DNA of 64,000 nt. Source: Ruegeria atlantica. GTDB lineage: Bacteria; Pseudomonadota; Alphaproteobacteria; Rhodobacterales; Rhodobacteraceae. The notes below the pieces were generated by a model, which was not told the DNA's origin, ran no database searches, and saw only the letters and a list, made by a program, of their open reading frames with translations. Every line of letters begins with the position of its first letter. Position 1 is the first letter of the stretch. Where the stretch lies: the NCBI RefSeq assembly GCF_001458195.1, contig NZ_CYPU01000039.1:434093-498092 (forward strand). The letters are read 5' to 3'. The position numbers and the translations under genes were made by a program. Shown one piece after another: positions 45,998 through 54,923 of this stretch.

Positions 45998-47731
45998 ATG
46001 CAACGCGTTTGGGTCATTCTGGGATTTTTGTTTGCTGTCGGCCTGTTGACCGCAGGGGTCTGGTCCTATGGCTACCGTCAAGCGCTGTCGCAGCTCAGCG
46101 AAAAGGCCGAGGCTGACCTTGAACTGGCTGCCGACCGGCTCAGCACTCAGATGCAGGTCTATCAGGAACTGGCCGTGCTGATGGCCACGCATCCGGTCCT
46201 GCGCGCCCTAGAGACACCGGTGCAACAACGGGCAGCGCGCGCGATATTGCTGGACGTCGCTGACAAAACCTCGGCCGTCAACATGATGTATCTTGACCGA
46301 AGCGGGCAGGTGCTGGCCTCGGCGCAGCCGGTTGTGTGGCCAAACATGTCGAACCACCCCGCGTTTCGGCGCGCTTTGCAGGGCGCAATGGGCAGCGCGC
46401 ATGGGGTTGTGGCAAGCAGCGGAGATCGTACCTATTCCTACGCCGCCCCTGCCTTTGGCGATGCTGGTCAGGTCGAGGGTGTATTAATCGTTGTGGCCGA
46501 TGTCCAAGATGTGGAACAGACCTGGCGCGGCAGTACCGAGGCGGTGTTCTTCATCGACGGGGACGGTGTCGTCTTTATCTCAAACCGATCGGATCTGCTG
46601 TTTTGGCACCGGGACGAAGGACAGTTGGGCCTGACACCGCCAGACGGTGGGGCAGTTGATTTCGCATCGGTTCTGGTCGGTCCGCACGAGGTCTGGCAGC
46701 TGAACTGGGGGCGGTATCTGCCCAGTCGCGCATTACACCTGATGCTGGATTTGCCGGTGATCGACATGACAGCTGAGGTTCTAGTCGATGTGGCCCCTGC
46801 GCAGCGTTTGGCGAGGTTGCAGGCGGCAACCGTTGCTGCAATCTGTCTGGCCTTCGGCGCGCTGTTGTATCTGGCGACCGAACGCAGGCACACATTGGCC
46901 GAGGCCAACACGATTCTGGAAAGCCGGGTCGCGCAACGGACGCATGCGTTGACAGCTGCAAACACCGCACTACGCCATGAAGTGCGTGAACGTGAAGACG
47001 CAGAAGCGGCTCTGAAACACGCTCAGGAAGAGCTGATCCAGGCAGGTAAACTCAGCGCGTTGGGCCAGATGTCGGCGGGTATCAGCCACGAACTGAACCA
47101 ACCGCTGATGGCGATCCAGCAATTCGCAGATAATGGCGCGGCTTTTCTATCCCGCGGCCGGGATGAGAAAGCGTCGGAGAACCTGACGCGTATCTCTGCT
47201 ATGGCGGCGCGCATGGCGCGTATCATCAAGAACCTGCGTGCCTTTTCGCGCAACGAAAGTGAACCGATGGGCAAGGTTAACCTGGTTCAGGTGATCGATA
47301 CGGCGGTCGAGTTGACCGAGGCGCGGTTGCGAACCGAAGATGTTCGAGTGGATTGGGCCCCGCCCAACAGCCCGGTTTACGCATGGGGCGGCGAGGTGCG
47401 GTTGGTTCAGGTGTTCGTTAACCTGATCAACAATGCCGCCGACGCCATGAGTGGGCAAGACGACCGCCTCATTCGCATTGCGATCGACCGTGGCGACAAG
47501 TTGGCCGTGACTGTCCGCGATATCGGCCCGGGAATCGAAAACTCGGAAAAATTGTTCGAGCCATTTTACACGACCAAAGCCGTCGGATCCTCTGAGGGGA
47601 TGGGGCTTGGGCTTTCGATCTCTTATGGTCTGGTGCAAAGCTTTGGGGGTAATATCCGGGGTGCAAATCTGGACACCGGGGCGTTATTCACGGTCGAGCT
47701 TGAGCCTTTCACGGAGCACGAGGTCGCATGA
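45998..47731 (+). CDS. dctB: C4-dicarboxylate sensor histidine kinase DctB
   Basis: Membrane histidine kinase of 577 residues. Helix one (4-24) and helix two (277-295) flank a periplasmic sensor of about 250 residues, likely tandem PAS-like as in DctB. A coiled coil (300-345) leads to the phosphoacceptor His364 in SAGISHELNQPL; the ATPase domain has INNAADAM, DIGPGI and GMGLGLSIS. The open frame continues 350 bases upstream but that part lies antisense within the P450 gene and is not family-like, so ATG 45998 is used. The stop overlaps dctD as ATGA. Confidence 0.93.
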   Translation: MQRVWVILGFLFAVGLLTAGVWSYGYRQALSQLSEKAEADLELAADRLSTQMQVYQELAVLMATHPVLRALETPVQQRAARAILLDVADKTSAVNMMYLDRSGQVLASAQPVVWPNMSNHPAFRRALQGAMGSAHGVVASSGDRTYSYAAPAFGDAGQVEGVLIVVADVQDVEQTWRGSTEAVFFIDGDGVVFISNRSDLLFWHRDEGQLGLTPPDGGAVDFASVLVGPHEVWQLNWGRYLPSRALHLMLDLPVIDMTAEVLVDVAPAQRLARLQAATVAAICLAFGALLYLATERRHTLAEANTILESRVAQRTHALTAANTALRHEVREREDAEAALKHAQEELIQAGKLSALGQMSAGISHELNQPLMAIQQFADNGAAFLSRGRDEKASENLTRISAMAARMARIIKNLRAFSRNESEPMGKVNLVQVIDTAVELTEARLRTEDVRVDWAPPNSPVYAWGGEVRLVQVFVNLINNAADAMSGQDDRLIRIAIDRGDKLAVTVRDIGPGIENSEKLFEPFYTTKAVGSSEGMGLGLSISYGLVQSFGGNIRGANLDTGALFTVELEPFTEHEVA

Positions 47732-48957
47732 CGCGGAAAATTCTACTGGTCGATGATGATGCCGCTGTCCGCGAAGCTTTGGCGCAAACGCTTGAGCTGG
47801 CAGATTATGATCCGGTTACGGCGGGATCCTTTGTGGCTGCTAAAGACCATATTCGCGCCGACTTTCTGGGTGTGATCGTTTCGGACATCCGTATGCCGGG
47901 CCGGGATGGTTTTCATCTGCTGAACTACGCGCGTGAGGTTGATCCAGACTTGCCCGTTGTCCTGTTGACCGGTGAGGGCGACATCCCGATGGCGGTGCAG
48001 GCCATGGGACAGGGAGCTTTTGATTTTCTGGAAAAGCCATGTGCGGCGGCGGACCTGCTGCCCGTGTTGGAACGAGCCTTTGACGCGCGCGCGCAGGTGA
48101 TCGAACAGCGTGCCCTCAAATCAGAGCTTGAGCGTGGCGATCCGGCAGCGCGGCTTTTGTTCGGCCTTTCCGCACAGGCCGAGGCCCTGCGTGAACGAGT
48201 CCGATCCGTCGCCCCCACCGGGGCAGAAGTTCTGGTAACCGGGCCACCGGGCAGCGGGATATCGAAAGTGGCCGAAGTCGTTCATCTGATGTCGCCGGTC
48301 GGGCAGGGGCCGTTCGTCAAGCGCCCGGCCTCAGGGCTGACGCCCGAGGGGTTGGTACGCGTGTGCGAAGATGCGGCCGGTGGGTCGTTGTTCCTGGATG
48401 AGGTTTCGGCCATGCCAGACGCCACGCAATACGCCGCGCTTGAAATGATAGAGCAGGGCACCGGTTCACGGATTGTCGCGGGAACAACCGCAGATTTGGC
48501 GGTGCTGTCAGAGCAGGGCCAATTCAATGCGGACCTTTTTTATCGCCTGGACGTCATGCGTGTGCGCATCCCGTCGCTGGCGGAACGACCCGAAGATATA
48601 CCAGTGATCTTTCGCCATTATGTCGCGCAAGCGGCAGAACAGGCGGGCATTGCCGAACCCGAGATTACCTCGGAGCAACTTGCGTCGTTGATGGCCAGCG
48701 ATTGGCCGGGCAATGCCAGATCGCTGATGTCGGCGGCGATGCGGTTCGTGTTGGGGATGCCGGAAGAGGTGGCACGTGCCGCTGATCTGGGGCTGAACGA
48801 GCAAATGGCGCGCGTAGAGCGGTCGTTGTTGATTGCGGCGCTGGGTCGGCACAATGGCAAAGCCTCGGATGCGGCAAGTGCGTTGAAACTGCCGCGCAAG
48901 ACTTTTTACGACAAACTGGCGCGCTATCAGATTCGCCCAGAAGACTATCGGCGCTAA
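47728..48957 (+). CDS. dctD: DctD-like response regulator, degenerate sigma-54 activator
   Basis: Receiver plus AAA+ plus Fis-type DNA-binding protein of 409 residues, shorter than usual DctD (about 440-460). The receiver is intact with Asp53 in VSDIRMPG and Lys103. The AAA+ domain is degenerate: Walker A reads GPPGSGIS (172-179) with Ile in place of the catalytic lysine, and the GAFTGA sigma-54 contact loop is absent between FVKRP (196-200) and DAAGGSLFLDEV (215-226). The C-terminal Fis helix-turn-helix (NGKASDAASALKLPRKTFYDKL) is complete. It should bind DNA but not open promoters through sigma-54. Rhodobacter NtrC is a known precedent for loss of GAFTGA. Confidence 0.92.
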   Translation: MTRKILLVDDDAAVREALAQTLELADYDPVTAGSFVAAKDHIRADFLGVIVSDIRMPGRDGFHLLNYAREVDPDLPVVLLTGEGDIPMAVQAMGQGAFDFLEKPCAAADLLPVLERAFDARAQVIEQRALKSELERGDPAARLLFGLSAQAEALRERVRSVAPTGAEVLVTGPPGSGISKVAEVVHLMSPVGQGPFVKRPASGLTPEGLVRVCEDAAGGSLFLDEVSAMPDATQYAALEMIEQGTGSRIVAGTTADLAVLSEQGQFNADLFYRLDVMRVRIPSLAERPEDIPVIFRHYVAQAAEQAGIAEPEITSEQLASLMASDWPGNARSLMSAAMRFVLGMPEEVARAADLGLNEQMARVERSLLIAALGRHNGKASDAASALKLPRKTFYDKLARYQIRPEDYRR

Positions 48958-49013
48958 CGGTGGCACCCGCCGCCTTTGACTGCATTATCATGCATTAAAT
49001 GGCGTTGGGCCGG

Positions 49014-49035
49014 GCAGCCTGCATTCGCAGGCTGC
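49014..49035 (+). terminator. Hairpin downstream of dctD
   Basis: Perfect 9-base stem GCAGCCTGC with GCAGGCTGC, loop ATTC, 57 bases after the dctD stop. No T-run follows, so it is a weak or factor-assisted terminator. Confidence 0.4.
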
Positions 49036-49087
49036 GGGTGGTCACCAGAGAATCAGGGGGTGAGTCGTTCGATCTGATTCGAAGTGC

Positions 49088-49103
49088 GTGCGGAAATCCG
49101 CAC
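49088..49103. promoter_or_regulatory. Palindromic operator 1 upstream of dctP
   Basis: Perfect palindrome GTGCGGAAATCCGCAC. With the second copy 32 bases downstream it forms a pair on the same helical face, the usual arrangement for DctD/NtrC-type activators. It lies 226 bases before dctP. Confidence 0.72.
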
Positions 49104-49119
49104 AGCCGGCGGAATAAAT

Positions 49120-49135
49120 GTGCGGATTTTCGCAC
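49120..49135. promoter_or_regulatory. Palindromic operator 2 upstream of dctP
   Basis: GTGCGGATTTTCGCAC, a near-perfect palindrome matching operator 1 in 14 of 16 positions. The rest of the gap to dctP (49136-49328) contains AT-rich sequence and a GGGAGGA ribosome-binding site, but no TGGC-N8-GC sigma-54 promoter that I can find. Confidence 0.7.
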
Positions 49136-49328
49136 AACGGGTAGTGTCACTGCCTTTTGATGGCGGGGAAGTACCTTTTAAAACTATGAAGTAAAACAAA
49201 AATATTTGAACTTTCCGAATTTCGAACAAAAAGTTGAGCGGTGCCCCTTGATTCGCTTCACTGCGCCACATGAGACGCCGATCTGGCGTTGACTGAAGGT
49301 TTCATGGAAGTCTGGGAGGAAAAGACAG

Positions 49329-50330
49329 ATGAAATTCCTGACAACTGCCGCGACCGCGCTGGCGTTGAGTGTTACAGCAACCGCCGGTATGGCCGCGTGT
49401 GATGACGGCGAGATTGTCGTCAAGTTCGCGCATGTGACGAATACGGACAAACACCCCAAGGGCATCGCGGCGTCGCTGCTGGAGCAGCGCGTCAATGACG
49501 AGATGAATGGCGTGATGTGCGTTGAGGTCTATCCGAACTCGACGCTCTATAATGATGACAAGGTGCTTGAAGCAATGCTTCAAGGCGACGTCCAGCTGGC
49601 CGCGCCGTCGTTGTCGAAGTTCGAGAAGTTTACCAAACAGTTCCGTCTGTTCGACCTGCCGTTCATGTTCAAGAACATCGACGCAGTTGATGCATTCCAA
49701 GCTTCGGCTGACGGTCAGGCGATGAAAGACAGCATGCAGCGCCGCGGCCTGCAAGGGCTGGCGTTCTGGCACAATGGCATGAAGCAGATGTCGGCCAATA
49801 AACCGCTTGAGGCTCCGTCGGATGCCGAAGGCCTGAAATTCCGTGTTCAATCCTCGGACGTTCTGGTTGCCCAAATGGAAGCCATTGGCGGCAGCCCGCA
49901 GAAAATGGCGTTCTCGGAAGTTTACGGCGCGCTGCAGCAGGGCGTTGTGGATGGCCAAGAAAACACCTGGTCGAACATCTATGGCAAAAAGTTCTTCGAA
50001 GTGCAGGACGGTATCACCGAGACCAACCATGGCATCATCGACTATCTGGTCGTGACATCGATTGACTGGTTGGACAGCCTTGATCCCGAGGTGCGCGACC
50101 AGTTCCTGACCATTCTGGGCGAAGTGACCGAGACACGGAACAAGGAAGCCTTCTCGGTGAACGAAGCAGCCAAGGCCTCGATCACTGATGCCGGCGGCAT
50201 CATCCGCGAGCTGAACCCCGAACAGCGTCAGGCCTGGGTCGATGCGATGAAGCCCGTTTGGGACCAGTTTTCCGACGACGTAGGTCAGGATAAGATCGAC
50301 GCCGCTCAGGCCATCAACGCCGGGTTCTGA
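49329..50330 (+). CDS. dctP: TRAP transporter C4-dicarboxylate-binding protein DctP
   Basis: Periplasmic substrate-binding protein of 333 residues. The signal peptide ends near TAGMAACDDG. The mature protein carries FAHVTNTDKHPKG, the conserved LKFRVQSSDV block whose arginine binds the substrate carboxylate, and the YGALQQGVVDGQENTW motif typical of DctP-type proteins. It delivers succinate, malate or fumarate-like acids to the DctQM permease. ATG 49329 has a strong GGGAGGA. Preceded by the two palindromic operators and followed by intercistronic hairpins, so it is probably expressed above dctQM. Confidence 0.95.
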   Translation: MKFLTTAATALALSVTATAGMAACDDGEIVVKFAHVTNTDKHPKGIAASLLEQRVNDEMNGVMCVEVYPNSTLYNDDKVLEAMLQGDVQLAAPSLSKFEKFTKQFRLFDLPFMFKNIDAVDAFQASADGQAMKDSMQRRGLQGLAFWHNGMKQMSANKPLEAPSDAEGLKFRVQSSDVLVAQMEAIGGSPQKMAFSEVYGALQQGVVDGQENTWSNIYGKKFFEVQDGITETNHGIIDYLVVTSIDWLDSLDPEVRDQFLTILGEVTETRNKEAFSVNEAAKASITDAGGIIRELNPEQRQAWVDAMKPVWDQFSDDVGQDKIDAAQAINAGF

Positions 50331-50344
50331 TTCCGGTTGAGGCC

Positions 50345-50406
50345 GCGTGTCCAAAGACTGGGGAGTGGCGGACACGCAGGCTGGGCGGGCCGTAATTTGG
50401 CCCGCC
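50345..50406 (+). other. Two intercistronic stem-loops between dctP and dctQ
   Basis: GCGTGTCC/GGACACGC (50345-50352 with 50370-50377) and GGCGGGCC/GGCCCGCC (50384-50391 with 50399-50406). Neither has a T-run. Such structures after binding-protein genes commonly protect the upstream mRNA and lower expression of the membrane genes. Confidence 0.6.
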
Positions 50407-50445
50407 ACACCTAACTCTCATCACCAATAATGTGGGGACAGAAAA

Positions 50446-51123
50446 ATGTCTGGTTCGAAACCCGGCCAAGGCGGGCTGGTCGACCATATCGAAGAGACCA
50501 TGATTGCCGCTCTGTTGGGCGTGATGACGGTCGTAACCTTCGCCAACGTGATCGCGCGTTTTGTGTTTAATTCTAACATCTTGTGGGCGCTTGAGCTGAC
50601 AGTTTTCACCTTTGGCTGGCTGGTGTTGCTGGGGGCCTCTTATGCGGTCAAGAAACACGCGCATCTGGGTGTTGATGCAATCCTGAACATGCTGGCCCCG
50701 GCGCCGCGCCGCATTCTGGCGCTGATATCGGTGGCGTGCTGTCTGGTGTTCTCGCTTCTGCTTCTGAAAGGGTCGTATGACTACTGGGCCGTGTTTGCGG
50801 ACCTGCCGCCAACATCGGGCCGCTGGTTCCCGACCGGGTTCAATTTCGACGCACGCAGCCAGAGTTTTTACGAAGTGGACGATATTCCGATGGTCGCGCC
50901 GCTGCGCTTCCTCGAGGATCTGATCAACTACGGCGAGGGGTATGAAAAATTGCCCAAGGTGGTGCCGTATCTGGTGTTGCCGGTGTCGATGCTGCTTCTA
51001 GTGATCCGCTTTATTCAGGTCGCAGTACAAATCTGGCGTGGTGAGACCGACCGTCTTGTTGCCAGCCACGAAGTCGAGGACGAGATCGAAGAAGTTCGGG
51101 CTCAGCAAGGAGAGCATGACTAA
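50446..51123 (+). CDS. dctQ: TRAP transporter small permease DctQ
   Basis: Inner-membrane protein of 225 residues with four helices (about 24-40, 48-66, 90-108, 176-196). A hydrophilic insert of about 55 residues between helices three and four (ADLPPTSGRWF to YEKLPK) is typical of the C4-dicarboxylate DctQ subtype. It joins DctM to form the sodium-driven permease. The stop overlaps the dctM start by one base (TAATG). Confidence 0.92.
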   Translation: MSGSKPGQGGLVDHIEETMIAALLGVMTVVTFANVIARFVFNSNILWALELTVFTFGWLVLLGASYAVKKHAHLGVDAILNMLAPAPRRILALISVACCLVFSLLLLKGSYDYWAVFADLPPTSGRWFPTGFNFDARSQSFYEVDDIPMVAPLRFLEDLINYGEGYEKLPKVVPYLVLPVSMLLLVIRFIQVAVQIWRGETDRLVASHEVEDEIEEVRAQQGEHD

Positions 51124-52499
51124 TGGACGTCGTACTTCTATTCTCTATGGTCATCGGCCTGTTGCTGATCGGTGTGCCGATTGCGGTGGCCCTGGGTCTC
51201 AGCTCGACCCTGTTTCTGCTGATTTATTCCGACAGTTCGTTGGCTTCGGTCGCGGGAACCCTGTTCGAAGCCTTTGAAGGCCACTTTACCCTGTTGGCGA
51301 TCCCGTTCTTCATTCTTGCTTCGTCCTTTATGACGACCGGTGGAGTGGCGCGTCGGATCATCCGCTTTTCCATCGCCTGTGTCGGACACTTGCCTGGCGG
51401 TCTGGCGATTGCGGGTGTCTTTGCCTGTATGCTGTTTGCCGCGCTGTCGGGGTCGTCTCCGGCAACGGTTGTGGCCATCGGTTCTATCGTCATCGCCGGT
51501 ATGCGGCAGGTTGGCTATTCCAAGGAATTCGCTGCCGGTGTGATCTGTAACGCGGGTACCCTGGGCATTCTGATCCCGCCGTCCATTGTCATGGTGGTTT
51601 ATGCCGCCGCCGTTGAGGTCTCGGTCGGGCGGATGTTCCTTGCGGGCGTCATTCCGGGCCTGATGGCGGGTCTGATGCTGATGGTCACGATCTACGTTAT
51701 GGCCAAAGTCAAGAATCTGCCCAAGGGTGAATGGAAAGGTTGGGGCGAGATCTTTATCTCGGCCCGCGAAGCCGGTTGGGGTCTGTTCCTGATCGTCATC
51801 ATTCTGGGTGGCATCTATGGCGGTATCTTCACGCCGACCGAAGCCGCTGCTGTCGCTGCCGTCTATGCCTTCTTTATTGCCAGCTTTGTCTACAAGGACA
51901 TGGGTCCGCTTAGCACCAATGGGGATGGGCAGAACATTTCGCTTCTGAAGAAACCCTATACTCTGGTCACGGCGTTCTTTCACCCCGACACCAAGCACAC
52001 GCTGTTTGAAGCCGGTAAACTGACGGTGACTTTGCTGTTCGTCATCGCCAACGCGCTGATCCTCAAGCACGTGCTTACCGATGAACAGGTGCCTCAGCAC
52101 ATCGCAAGTGCAATGCTATCGGCGGGATTGGGACCAGTCACCTTCCTGATCGTGGTCAACGTAATCCTGCTGATCGGTGGCCAGTTCATGGAACCTTCGG
52201 GACTGTTGGTCATCGTGGCACCTCTGGTGTTCCCGATCGCCATCGAGTTGGGCATCGACCCGATCCATTTGGGCATTATCATGGTGGTGAATATGGAGAT
52301 TGGGATGATTACGCCTCCGGTCGGACTGAACCTGTTCGTGACTTCGGGCGTGGCCGGTATGCCGATGATGAGCGTTGTGAAGGCGGCGCTGCCGTTCCTG
52401 GCCGTGCTTTTCGTCTTCCTGATCATGGTGACTTACATACCGTGGATTTCGACCTTCTTGCCCAATACCTTCATGGGGCCAGAGATCATTACGAACTAG
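51123..52499 (+). CDS. dctM: TRAP transporter large permease DctM
   Basis: Inner-membrane permease of 458 residues with about 12 helices in two elevator-type repeats. Signature stretches are LFAALSGSSPATVVAIGSI, GTLGILIPPSIVMVVYA, YGGIFTPTEAAAVAAVYAFF and the late EIGMITPPVGLNLFVTSG. It uses the sodium gradient to take up the acid delivered by DctP. A strong terminator follows the stop. Confidence 0.95.
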   Translation: MDVVLLFSMVIGLLLIGVPIAVALGLSSTLFLLIYSDSSLASVAGTLFEAFEGHFTLLAIPFFILASSFMTTGGVARRIIRFSIACVGHLPGGLAIAGVFACMLFAALSGSSPATVVAIGSIVIAGMRQVGYSKEFAAGVICNAGTLGILIPPSIVMVVYAAAVEVSVGRMFLAGVIPGLMAGLMLMVTIYVMAKVKNLPKGEWKGWGEIFISAREAGWGLFLIVIILGGIYGGIFTPTEAAAVAAVYAFFIASFVYKDMGPLSTNGDGQNISLLKKPYTLVTAFFHPDTKHTLFEAGKLTVTLLFVIANALILKHVLTDEQVPQHIASAMLSAGLGPVTFLIVVNVILLIGGQFMEPSGLLVIVAPLVFPIAIELGIDPIHLGIIMVVNMEIGMITPPVGLNLFVTSGVAGMPMMSVVKAALPFLAVLFVFLIMVTYIPWISTFLPNTFMGPEIITN

Positions 52500-52521
52500 C
52501 GGTTTCTGTGAAAGAATAGAG

Positions 52522-52555
52522 GGCCGGGTCTTTCGTCAGACCCGGCCTTTTTTTT
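52522..52555 (+). terminator. Intrinsic terminator of the dctPQM operon
   Basis: Ten-base stem GGCCGGGTCT with AGACCCGGCC, loop TTCGTC, followed by eight T. Located 23 bases after the dctM stop. Confidence 0.93.
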
Positions 52556-52729
52556 GCGTGCGGAATCGATCCAGACAACCGGAAACCCATTCGATACCAC
52601 CCTAAACGCGAACCCATCAGTTTCGTATCACCGGTTGAATTGCCGCATTAAAAGTTTCATCTCGTCAATCGGGCGTCGATCGTTTGCCCGCCCGGGTGTC
52701 CTTAGGTGCTCAATTAAGTGTCCGACCTC

Positions 52730-52757
52730 TTGAACCCGGGTACAGTGGGAATATCTT
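52730..52757 (+). promoter_or_regulatory. Putative promoter of gdx
   Basis: TTGAAC at 52730 and TATCTT at 52752 separated by 16 bases place a transcription start a few bases before or at the riboswitch. The rest of the gap (52556-52729) shows nothing else I can interpret. Confidence 0.5.
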
Positions 52758-52760
52758 TCT

Positions 52761-52819
52761 GCCGAGGACGACCTCGCCTTGTTGGCTGATCATTCGGGAC
52801 GACCCGAAGAGATATGAGG
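52761..52819 (+). promoter_or_regulatory. Guanidine-II (mini-ykkC) riboswitch
   Basis: Two small hairpins with identical ACGA loops: CGAGG-ACGA-CCTCG (52763-52776) and TTCGGG-ACGA-CCCGAA (52793-52808). Paired stems with ACGR loops about 17 bases apart define the guanidine-II class, whose loops kiss upon guanidinium binding. CCTC at 52772-52775 could alternatively pair with the ribosome-binding GAGG at 52816-52819, giving a translational on-switch when ligand holds the hairpin. Its position in front of a Gdx-type exporter supports the call. Confidence 0.92.
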
Positions 52820-52826
52820 TGTCCAA

Positions 52827-53138
52827 ATGCCCTGGATATTATTGCTATTCGCTGGCCTGCTGGAAATTGTCTGGGCCGTCGCCATGAAGCAATCTGCCGG
52901 TTTCACACGCCTATGGCCTACGGCCCTGATGGGCGTGTCGATGATCGGATCGTTCGGATTGCTTGCCCTTGCGATGCGCGATCTGCCTTTGGGCACGGCC
53001 TATACGATCTGGACCGGAATCGGTGCAGTTGGGGCCTTTATGGTCGGCGTAATGTTTCTGGGTGAGGCGCTGACTGCGCCCCGCCTAGTCGCGGCGGCCC
53101 TGATTGTGGCCGGGCTGGTGACGATGAAATTGGCTTGA
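52827..53138 (+). CDS. gdx: Guanidinium exporter Gdx (SMR family, SugE type)
   Basis: Proton-coupled small multidrug-resistance exporter of 103 residues with four helices, working as an antiparallel dimer. The essential Glu13 is in AGLLEIVWAVAMK, and GTAYTIWTGIGAVGA is the Gdx-type signature. Sequence closely follows E. coli Gdx/SugE. The guanidine-II riboswitch upstream indicates guanidinium as the physiological substrate rather than quaternary ammonium drugs. Monocistronic; convergent with tpiA, with two bases between stops. Confidence 0.95.
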   Translation: MPWILLLFAGLLEIVWAVAMKQSAGFTRLWPTALMGVSMIGSFGLLALAMRDLPLGTAYTIWTGIGAVGAFMVGVMFLGEALTAPRLVAAALIVAGLVTMKLA

Positions 53139-53140
53139 CC

Positions 53141-53890
53141 TCAGGCCTTTTGCAGGGCGTCGATAATGCCAGAAAAGTCTTCGGCTTTCAGGCTTGCCCC
53201 GCCCACCAGCGCCCCGTCGACGTTGGAGACTGCAAAGATTTCGGCCGCGTTGCCCGGTTTGACCGAACCGCCATAAAGTAACCGGACCGAGCGGCCGACA
53301 CCTTCGCCAAATCGACGCTCAAGCCGGGCGCGGATGAAGTCGTGCACTTCTCCGATCTCGTCCAGTGTGGGGACCTTGCCGGTGCCAATGGCCCAGATCG
53401 GTTCATAGGCGACAACCAGGTTCTCACCGGTCGACTGATCCGGGATCGAGCCGGACATCTGACCGCCGATGATGTCCAAAGTGTTCGCAGCCTCGCGCTG
53501 TTCCAGGCTTTCGCCGACGCAAATGATGGCTTTCAGACCCGTGTCCATCGCAGCGCGGGCTTTGGCGCGAACATCGTCGTTTTGCTCACCATGATCCTCG
53601 CGCCGTTCGGAATGGCCAAGAATGACCGCGCTTGCCCCTGCATCAATCAGCATCTGGGCGCTGACATCGCCTGTATGCGCGCCGGATTCGGCCGCGTGGC
53701 AGTCCTGTCCACCGACCGAAATTCCGGTGTCTTTTACCGTTTCTGCCGCCCGGTGCAGCAAGGTCGCGGGGAGGCAAATCAGAACATCCACTGATGCGTC
53801 AGGAAACGACCCGGCTAGCGACTGAAGCTCGGGCAATGCAGCCGCAGTTCCGTTCATTTTCCAGTTTCCAGCCGCCAGCTTGCGCCGCAT
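53141..53890 (-). CDS. tpiA: Triosephosphate isomerase
   Basis: Glycolytic TIM-barrel enzyme of 249 residues interconverting dihydroxyacetone phosphate and glyceraldehyde 3-phosphate. Catalytic residues are Lys11 (AGNWKMNG), His93 (ILGHSERRE) and Glu163 ([12 protein letters not shown]), and the phosphate-binding [12 protein letters not shown] is present. ATG 53890 is the family start; longer upstream frame lies in the promoter region shared with the divergent oxygenase gene. Confidence 0.97.
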   Translation of the reverse strand: MRRKLAAGNWKMNGTAAALPELQSLAGSFPDASVDVLICLPATLLHRAAETVKDTGISVGGQDCHAAESGAHTGDVSAQMLIDAGASAVILGHSERREDHGEQNDDVRAKARAAMDTGLKAIICVGESLEQREAANTLDIIGGQMSGSIPDQSTGENLVVAYEPIWAIGTGKVPTLDEIGEVHDFIRARLERRFGEGVGRSVRLLYGGSVKPGNAAEIFAVSNVDGALVGGASLKAEDFSGIIDALQKA

Positions 53891-54011
53891 AACGCGTACC
53901 CCCAAATAAGTCGTTGTTTGCTCATCGGATAGCACCACCAGCCGAGCCTGACAATTCCGGTTGCAAAGGTCCGACCACAACGGCAGGTTCCGCGGTATTG
54001 TGGAGGGCGGC

Positions 54012-54923
54012 ATGATCGACGATCTGGATCTGAGAAAACTGGATGAACGCGAGGCTTCAGAGATGGCAATGCTGCAGCATGCCATTGGTGAAGTTGGGTT
54101 TTTAACGGTATCGAACACCGGGTTGAACCCCGATCAAGTCCGAAACGTGATCGAGGCGTATCGCGACTTCTTCCATTTGCCGGACGTCCAGAAAAAAACC
54201 GTTGATATGGCGATGACGGGTTCAAACCGAGGGTGGGGCGCGCCGCGATCAGAACAGGTCGACCCCAAGGCCAATCCGGATTTCAAGGAAGTGTTCGACT
54301 GTGGTTTCGAATTGCCTGCGGGAAATTCTTATGCCGGAAAAGGGCTCAGTGTGTATGCTCCGAACCTGTGGCCGAATAGTCCTGTAGAATTTCAAAGTAT
54401 TATCAGAGCTTACTACATTGACGCTTGCAATGTGGCGATGCGCGTTCTTCGGGCCATTGCGGTCGCTTTGGGCCGGGATAAACTCAGTTTTGATCGTGCC
54501 TTTGACACGCCAATGGCCCTATTGCGCGGGAACTACTATCCAGAACGCCCGGCATGGGCAGGTGATCGGGATTTTGGCATCGGGGCGCACACTGACTATG
54601 GGTGTCTGACATTGCTGGCCACGGACGGGGTCTCAGGACTAGAGGTCCGCATGCCAGATAACAGCTGGCAACCTGTCTCTGCGGCGCCTGGTACATTCAT
54701 CATCAACTTTGGAGAGATGCTGGAATTCTGGACCGCCGGAAAAGTCAAAGCCACCGAACACCGCGTCATAGGCGGGACGCAAGAACGCATTTCGGTCCCA
54801 CTGTTCTTTAACCCGTCCTACGACACCAACGTTGCTCCGCCAAGCTCAGGCAAAACGATCAGCGCAGGTGACCATCTTACGCGGCGCTACAACGAAACCT
54901 ATCTGCACCTGCAGGCGACTTAG
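54012..54923 (+). CDS. 2-oxoglutarate/Fe(II)-dependent oxygenase (isopenicillin N synthase-like)
   Basis: Non-haem iron oxygenase of 303 residues. The iron triad is His193 and Asp195 ([12 protein letters not shown]) and His250 (ATEHRV), and Arg259/Ser261 (RIS) would bind 2-oxoglutarate. The N-terminal DIOX_N-type domain ([18 protein letters not shown]) is present. Relatives oxidise amino acids, plant hormones or antibiotics; the substrate here is unknown. ATG 54012 follows GGAGGGCGG. Divergent from tpiA; its stop overlaps that of sufA by four bases. Confidence 0.9.
   Translation: MIDDLDLRKLDEREASEMAMLQHAIGEVGFLTVSNTGLNPDQVRNVIEAYRDFFHLPDVQKKTVDMAMTGSNRGWGAPRSEQVDPKANPDFKEVFDCGFELPAGNSYAGKGLSVYAPNLWPNSPVEFQSIIRAYYIDACNVAMRVLRAIAVALGRDKLSFDRAFDTPMALLRGNYYPERPAWAGDRDFGIGAHTDYGCLTLLATDGVSGLEVRMPDNSWQPVSAAPGTFIINFGEMLEFWTAGKVKATEHRVIGGTQERISVPLFFNPSYDTNVAPPSSGKTISAGDHLTRRYNETYLHLQAT

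Noticed and set aside
49136..49328. Sigma-54 promoter for dctP
   Set aside because: The GG pairs at 49162, 49165 and 49285 are not followed by GC at the required distance.
49302..50408. Long minus-strand open frame opposite dctP
   Set aside because: Shadow of dctP, which has a signal peptide, strong ribosome-binding site and family motifs.
51138..52100. Minus-strand open frame opposite dctM
   Set aside because: Low-complexity charged composition typical of the antisense of a membrane protein.
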